NCBI RefSeq assembly: GCF_000374145.1
Contig: NZ_KB893654.1
Coordinates: 186,001 to 250,000 of the forward strand
Length of the DNA stretch: 64,000 nt
Direction of reading: 5' to 3'
From: Neomegalonema perideroedes DSM 15528
GTDB taxonomy: Bacteria > Pseudomonadota > Alphaproteobacteria > Rhodobacterales > Rhodobacteraceae
Part shown: piece by piece, positions 60,692 through 64,000 of the stretch
Layout of the letters: every line of letters begins with the position of its first letter
Position numbering within the stretch: position 1 is the stretch's first letter
The notes under the pieces: model-generated
What the model was told of the DNA's origin: nothing
Database searches by the model: none
What the model saw: the letters and a program-made list of their open reading frames with translations, nothing else
Position numbers and translations under genes: made by a program

Positions 60692-61830
60692 TCCGCGGCG
60701 GGCGCGACCGCTTCGGCGGCCTCCGCTTCGGTTTGGGCCTTGGCGATCTCCTCGGCGCGCTTCTCGACCAGTTCGACGATATGGTCGATCATGTCGGCGT
60801 TGGACATCTTATGGCTCGGACGGCCCGAGACGTAGATCATCCCCGAGCCCGCGCCGCCGCCGGTGAAGCCGAGATCCGTTTCGCGGGCCTCGCCGGGGCC
60901 GTTGACCACGCAGCCGATGACCGAGAGCGTGATGGGCTGGCTCACATGGGCGAGGCGCTCTTCGAGGCGGCTCACGGTGTCGATGACGTTGAAGCCCTGA
61001 CGCGCGCAGGAGGGGCAGGAGATGATCGTGACGCCGCGATGGCGCAGATTCAGCGATTTCAGAATCTCATAGCCGACCTTCACCTCCTCCTCGGGCTCCG
61101 CCGAGAGCGAGACGCGGATGGTGTCGCCGATTCCCATCCAGAGGAGGTTTCCCAAGCCGATGGAGCTTTTCACCGCCCCGATGGAGCGTCCGCCCGCTTC
61201 GGTCACGCCGAGATGCAGAGGATAGTCGCAGGCTTCGGAGAGCGCCTGATAGGCCGCCGCCGTGAGAAACACGTCCGAAGCCTTCACGCTGATCTTGAAT
61301 TCGAAGAAGTCGTTGTCTTCGAGGATCCGGGCGTGCTCCATCGCGCTTTCGACCATGGCGTCGGGGCAGGGCTCGCCGTATTTTTCGAGGAGATGGCGCT
61401 CCAGAGAGCCGCCGTTCACCCCGATGCGCATCGAGCAGCCGTAATCCTTGGCCGCCTTGACCACCTCGCGCACGCGCTTGGCGTCGCCGATGTTGCCGGG
61501 ATTGATGCGCAGGCAGGCCGCGCCCGCCTCGGCGGCCTCGATGGCGCGCTTATAATGGAAGTGAATGTCCGCGACGATGGGGACCGGGCTTTCCCGCACG
61601 ATGGCCTTGAGCGCCGCCGTCGACTCCACGTCCGGGCAGGAGACGCGCACGATGTCCGCGCCCGCCTCGGCGCAGCGCCGGATCTGGTCGATGGTCGCCG
61701 GAGCGTCGGCGGTGATGGTGTTGGTCATGGTCTGAACGCTGATGGGGGCGTCTCCGCCCACCAGCACCTTGCCCACGCGAATCTGACGGCTCTTGCGCCG
61801 CGCGATGTCGCGCCATGGACGAACGCTCAT
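60688..61830 (-). CDS. ispG: 4-hydroxy-3-methylbut-2-en-1-yl diphosphate synthase (flavodoxin)
   Basis: 380 residues. TIM barrel with Q-T-M-T-N-T near residue 35, and the [4Fe-4S] ligands in C-P-S-C-A-R-Q-G-F and C-V-V-N-G-P-G-E-A. It performs the sixth step of the MEP isoprenoid pathway. The Ala/Glu-rich tail (about 20 residues) is extra. rodZ lies 57 nt upstream, a widely conserved order. Confidence 0.96.
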   Translation of the reverse strand: MSVRPWRDIARRKSRQIRVGKVLVGGDAPISVQTMTNTITADAPATIDQIRRCAEAGADIVRVSCPDVESTAALKAIVRESPVPIVADIHFHYKRAIEAAEAGAACLRINPGNIGDAKRVREVVKAAKDYGCSMRIGVNGGSLERHLLEKYGEPCPDAMVESAMEHARILEDNDFFEFKISVKASDVFLTAAAYQALSEACDYPLHLGVTEAGGRSIGAVKSSIGLGNLLWMGIGDTIRVSLSAEPEEEVKVGYEILKSLNLRHRGVTIISCPSCARQGFNVIDTVSRLEERLAHVSQPITLSVIGCVVNGPGEARETDLGFTGGGAGSGMIYVSGRPSHKMSNADMIDHIVELVEKRAEEIAKAQTEAEAAEAVAPAAE

Positions 61831-61887
61831 CCGGTCCTCCGAAACTTCAGCCCTCGACTTCGGCCGCGCCCCTTGGGGCGGCGGGCG

Positions 61888-63249
61888 TCAGTCCACCGGG
61901 CGCATGCTGCCGAAGGCGCGTCCGCCGCCGGGCGCGGCCTCAGGATAGACATAGGACGGCGGCGGATTCGAGACAATGCGTCGTTCTGGACCGGGCGCGG
62001 GGCGCTGCACGCGCTGAGCGGCGGGCAGAGGCTGGGCCGCAGGGGCCGAAACGTCCCAGATCGGCGCCTGAGCGGCGGGCGCCGCGGCCAGAGCGGGCGC
62101 GGGGCGCGGCGGGGTCGCGACGGGGGCGGGGCGGGGCGGGGCGGCCGCGACGGGCGCGGGCGCCGGAGCGTTCTGGGCGATCTGGACGCGCAGATTCTCG
62201 GCGCTGAGGTCGAAGTCGCGGATCACGGCGGCGCGGCGCGAGAAGGGGCCGAGCCGCTCGCCCGCCACCTCGACGATCAGGCCGGAGGGGTCGCCCACAT
62301 GCAGGCGCATGCCGTCGCTGCGGCCCTCGGGGGGCGTGAAGCGGTCGCCGGGATTCATCTCGCCGCTGAAGATCACCGCGCCGCCTTCGGCCTCGCGGGC
62401 CTCCAGCCAGACTTTGCGCTCGGCGACCAGCGCGAAGGCGGGGGCTCCGGCCTCCGGCGCGGGGGCTTCGCCTTCGGCGGCCGTAAGGGCCTCGCCCTCC
62501 GCCCCGCCTTCGGCCCCGGAGGGCGTTCCGGCGGCGGGGGCGGCGGCGCGGGTCAGAGCCGAGGCGAGCGGCGCGTCGATGGGCGGCAGAGGCGGCGGCG
62601 CGGCGCCCGTATCGGAGGCGGCGGCCCAATAGGCGTCGACGCTGCGCTCATAGGCGGCGGCGCTCGGGCGCTCCAGCGCCACGGTGACGGCGGCGGGCTG
62701 AGGCTCTCCGCCGCTGAAGACGGCGGCGACGCCCGCATGATCCATCAGCTTCCAGCCGCCCCAGAGGATGCCCCCCGCGAAGACCAGAGGCGCCAGCATG
62801 GCGATTCCGCCGAGCAATCCGCGCCAGACGCGGCCGCGCTCGCGGCGGCGGGCCAGACCCGCCAGAGGATCCTCTTTGGCGGGCGGGCGGCGGAGCGGCG
62901 CGGCTTCGGGCTCGGCGCGGCGGGCGGCGGAGAAGATTCGCGCGACTCCGCCTTTTTCGCTCTTCGCCTGAGCCTCGACCTCTTTTTGAAACCGCAGGGC
63001 GGTCTTGTCCGGGTCCAGCCCGAGATAACGCGCATAGGCGCGCAGAAAACCGGCGGCGTAAGCGGGATCGGGCAGCAGATCGGGGCGCACGTCCTCGATG
63101 GCGAGCAGATAAGCGGCCTTGATCTTCAGCTCGCGCTCGATCTGATCCAGACTCCGGCCCGAGCTGGCGCGCGCGCCGCGAAGTTCGTCTCCGAGAGAGA
63201 CGTCGGCTTCCTCGAATCGTAAAGTCGAGATGCTTCGATGCGCCGTCAT
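61888..63249 (-). CDS. rodZ: RodZ-like cytoskeletal helix-turn-helix membrane protein
   Basis: 453 residues. N-terminal HTH (L-G-D-E-L-R-G-A-R, L-D-Q-I-E-R-E-L-K-I-K, Y-A-A-G-F-L-R-A-Y-A-R-Y-L-G-L), one transmembrane helix (about 150-172: L-L-G-G-I-A-M-L-A-P-L-V-F), a periplasmic region ending in a DUF4115 domain (about 285-365: K-V-W-L-E-A-R, F-S-G-E-M-N-P-G-D), then a long Pro/Ala tail. RodZ links MreB to the cell-wall elongation machinery. The tail is longer than in E. coli. Start at 63249. Confidence 0.88.
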   Translation of the reverse strand: MTAHRSISTLRFEEADVSLGDELRGARASSGRSLDQIERELKIKAAYLLAIEDVRPDLLPDPAYAAGFLRAYARYLGLDPDKTALRFQKEVEAQAKSEKGGVARIFSAARRAEPEAAPLRRPPAKEDPLAGLARRRERGRVWRGLLGGIAMLAPLVFAGGILWGGWKLMDHAGVAAVFSGGEPQPAAVTVALERPSAAAYERSVDAYWAAASDTGAAPPPLPPIDAPLASALTRAAAPAAGTPSGAEGGAEGEALTAAEGEAPAPEAGAPAFALVAERKVWLEAREAEGGAVIFSGEMNPGDRFTPPEGRSDGMRLHVGDPSGLIVEVAGERLGPFSRRAAVIRDFDLSAENLRVQIAQNAPAPAPVAAAPPRPAPVATPPRPAPALAAAPAAQAPIWDVSAPAAQPLPAAQRVQRPAPGPERRIVSNPPPSYVYPEAAPGGGRAFGSMRPVD

Positions 63250-63264
63250 GGACCGCCCCGACTC

Positions 63265-63282
63265 GCGCGCCTTTGGGCGCGC
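63265..63282. other. Hairpin in the rodZ leader
   Basis: GCGCGCC/GGCGCGC (63265-63271/63276-63282), loop TTTG, 16-33 nt before the rodZ ATG. It lies in the untranslated leader and could affect translation. Confidence 0.45.
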
Positions 63283-63460
63283 CCTTAAGTTTTTGGCCAG
63301 CGTCTTTTTTTAGCTCAGGAGGCGGGATGTTGCAACGCGCTTCTCCCCCGTGAAAACCTCTCACGGCGGACAGGTTGCCGCAATTTCCTCAAGAGTTGGT
63401 TGACTCTGGCCCCCCGGACTTCGGGTCGGAAAGGTCAGGGGGCGGGCGCGCGGGGGAGGA

Positions 63461-63476
63461 TCCGCGGGCCCGCGGA
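63461..63476. terminator. 16-nt perfect palindrome after hemA
   Basis: TCCGCGGGCCCGCGGA, 7 nt past the hemA stop on the minus strand. The likely hairpin terminator lacks a T tract. Confidence 0.45.
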
Positions 63477-63482
63477 GAGTCG

Positions 63483-64000
63483 TCAGGCGGCCCGGCGCAG
63501 CGAACGCCGCCGCCAGATGGTCTGAAGAGCGTCCACAAGGGCGTCCATGTGAGCGTCCGTATGCAACGGCGAAGGCGTGAACCTCAGACGTTCCGTCCCG
63601 CGGGGCACGGTCGGGTAATTGATCGGCTGCGCGTAAAGCGAGAACTCCGTGAGCAGAGCGTCCGAAACCGCCTTGCATTCCGTCGGGTCGCCGACGAGCA
63701 GCGGCACGATATGGCTCGGGCTGTCCATCACCGGCAGATCCGCCGCGCGCAGGCGGGCCTTGAGGGTCGCGGCGCGCTCCTGATGGCGCGTCCGCAGCTC
63801 CGGATGGGCCTTGAGCCAGCGGATGCTCTCCGCCGCCGCCGCCGCGAGGGTCGGGGGGAGGGAGGTGGTGAAGATGAAGCTTGAGGCGTAGCTGCGCACC
63901 ACGTCCACGAGGCGCTCCGAGGCGGCGATGTAGCCGCCCATCACGCCGACCGCCTTGCCGAGGGTGCCCTCCACCACGTCGAGCCGCGCAAGGGCCGCCT
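63483..64000 (-). CDS. hemA: 5-aminolevulinate synthase, C-terminal part (5' end outside window)
   Basis: About 172 codons; the gene continues past the right edge. [16 protein letters not shown] contains the PLP-binding Lys of ALA synthase, followed by [10 protein letters not shown] and the C-terminal [16 protein letters not shown]. The enzyme condenses glycine and succinyl-CoA to 5-aminolevulinate, the alphaproteobacterial entry to haem. Frame on the minus strand ends at the TGA 63485-63483. Confidence 0.95.
   Translation of the reverse strand, partial: AALARLDVVEGTLGKAVGVMGGYIAASERLVDVVRSYASSFIFTTSLPPTLAAAAAESIRWLKAHPELRTRHQERAATLKARLRAADLPVMDSPSHIVPLLVGDPTECKAVSDALLTEFSLYAQPINYPTVPRGTERLRFTPSPLHTDAHMDALVDALQTIWRRRSLRRAA

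Noticed and set aside
60733-63222. An 829-codon plus-strand frame opposite ispG and rodZ
   Set aside because: Antisense shadow of two well-identified genes.

Overview
The window is one contiguous, very GC-rich, densely coded chromosomal segment. Gene content and order point to an alphaproteobacterium in or next to the Rhodobacterales. The signs are a cytochrome oxidase cluster in the order ctaC-ctaB-small TM protein-ctaG-ctaE-SURF1 with tldD divergent from ctaC, an AcpXL-like carrier beside a second-type lpxD and a FabF-like synthase, ftsK followed by lolA, hemA (ALA synthase, C5-independent), and mcd of the ethylmalonyl-CoA pathway. I saw no tRNA, rRNA, insertion sequence, prophage or CRISPR array. 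Species cannot be named from this sequence.

Layout. 1-1.3 kb: 3' end of dnaX, ybaB, a repeat element and a 58-residue Cys-pair protein. 1.5-4.4 kb: a ChaN-like protein, then soxY, soxZ and a CcdA-family transporter whose first transmembrane unit sits at the C-terminus (apparent circular permutation). 4.4-7.2 kb (minus): an lpxD-acp-fabF operon ending in a TusA-like sulfurtransferase. 7.3-10.1 kb: an L,D-transpeptidase and a MepK-like (DUF882) peptidase, divergent across a second copy of the repeat. 10.5-12.4 kb: a large unrecognised envelope protein. 12.7-18.4 kb: a six-gene XpaC/TelA/DUF2927/SPFH-GYF/zinc-ribbon operon, probably a membrane-stress system. 18.5-19.2 kb: bfr/bfd iron storage. 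19.6-24.1 kb: lolA, ftsK and an aminotransferase. 24.3-34 kb: a ubiquinone-type monooxygenase, an LytM peptidase, clpA/clpS, a D,D-carboxypeptidase, dapE and a LOG protein. 34.1-37.3 kb: a translationally coupled miaB-phytase-like-cobB operon. 37.3-41.6 kb: cytochrome oxidase assembly and subunits. 42-47 kb: tldD, purEK and small proteins. 47.2-51.2 kb: an ABC exporter and an acyl-CoA synthetase. 51.3-54.1 kb: a repeat-containing secreted protein and mcd. 54-58.2 kb (minus): deoC, a two-domain ALDH16-type dehydrogenase and an HNH nuclease. 58.4-64 kb (minus): a 2-hydroxyacid dehydrogenase, ndk, ispG with a GNAT protein, rodZ and the 3' part of hemA.

The most unusual points are the permuted CcdA beside an isolated soxYZ pair, the TelA/SPFH operon, three helically phased direct repeats upstream of mcd with related half-sites at two other loci, an mcd terminator embedded in the coding region of the convergent HNH gene, and a short intergenic repeat whose two copies show a compensatory base-pair change. 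Many starts are set by four-base ATGA/GTGA overlaps, which are noted per gene. Functional statements come from motif and family recognition by eye; no database search was possible.
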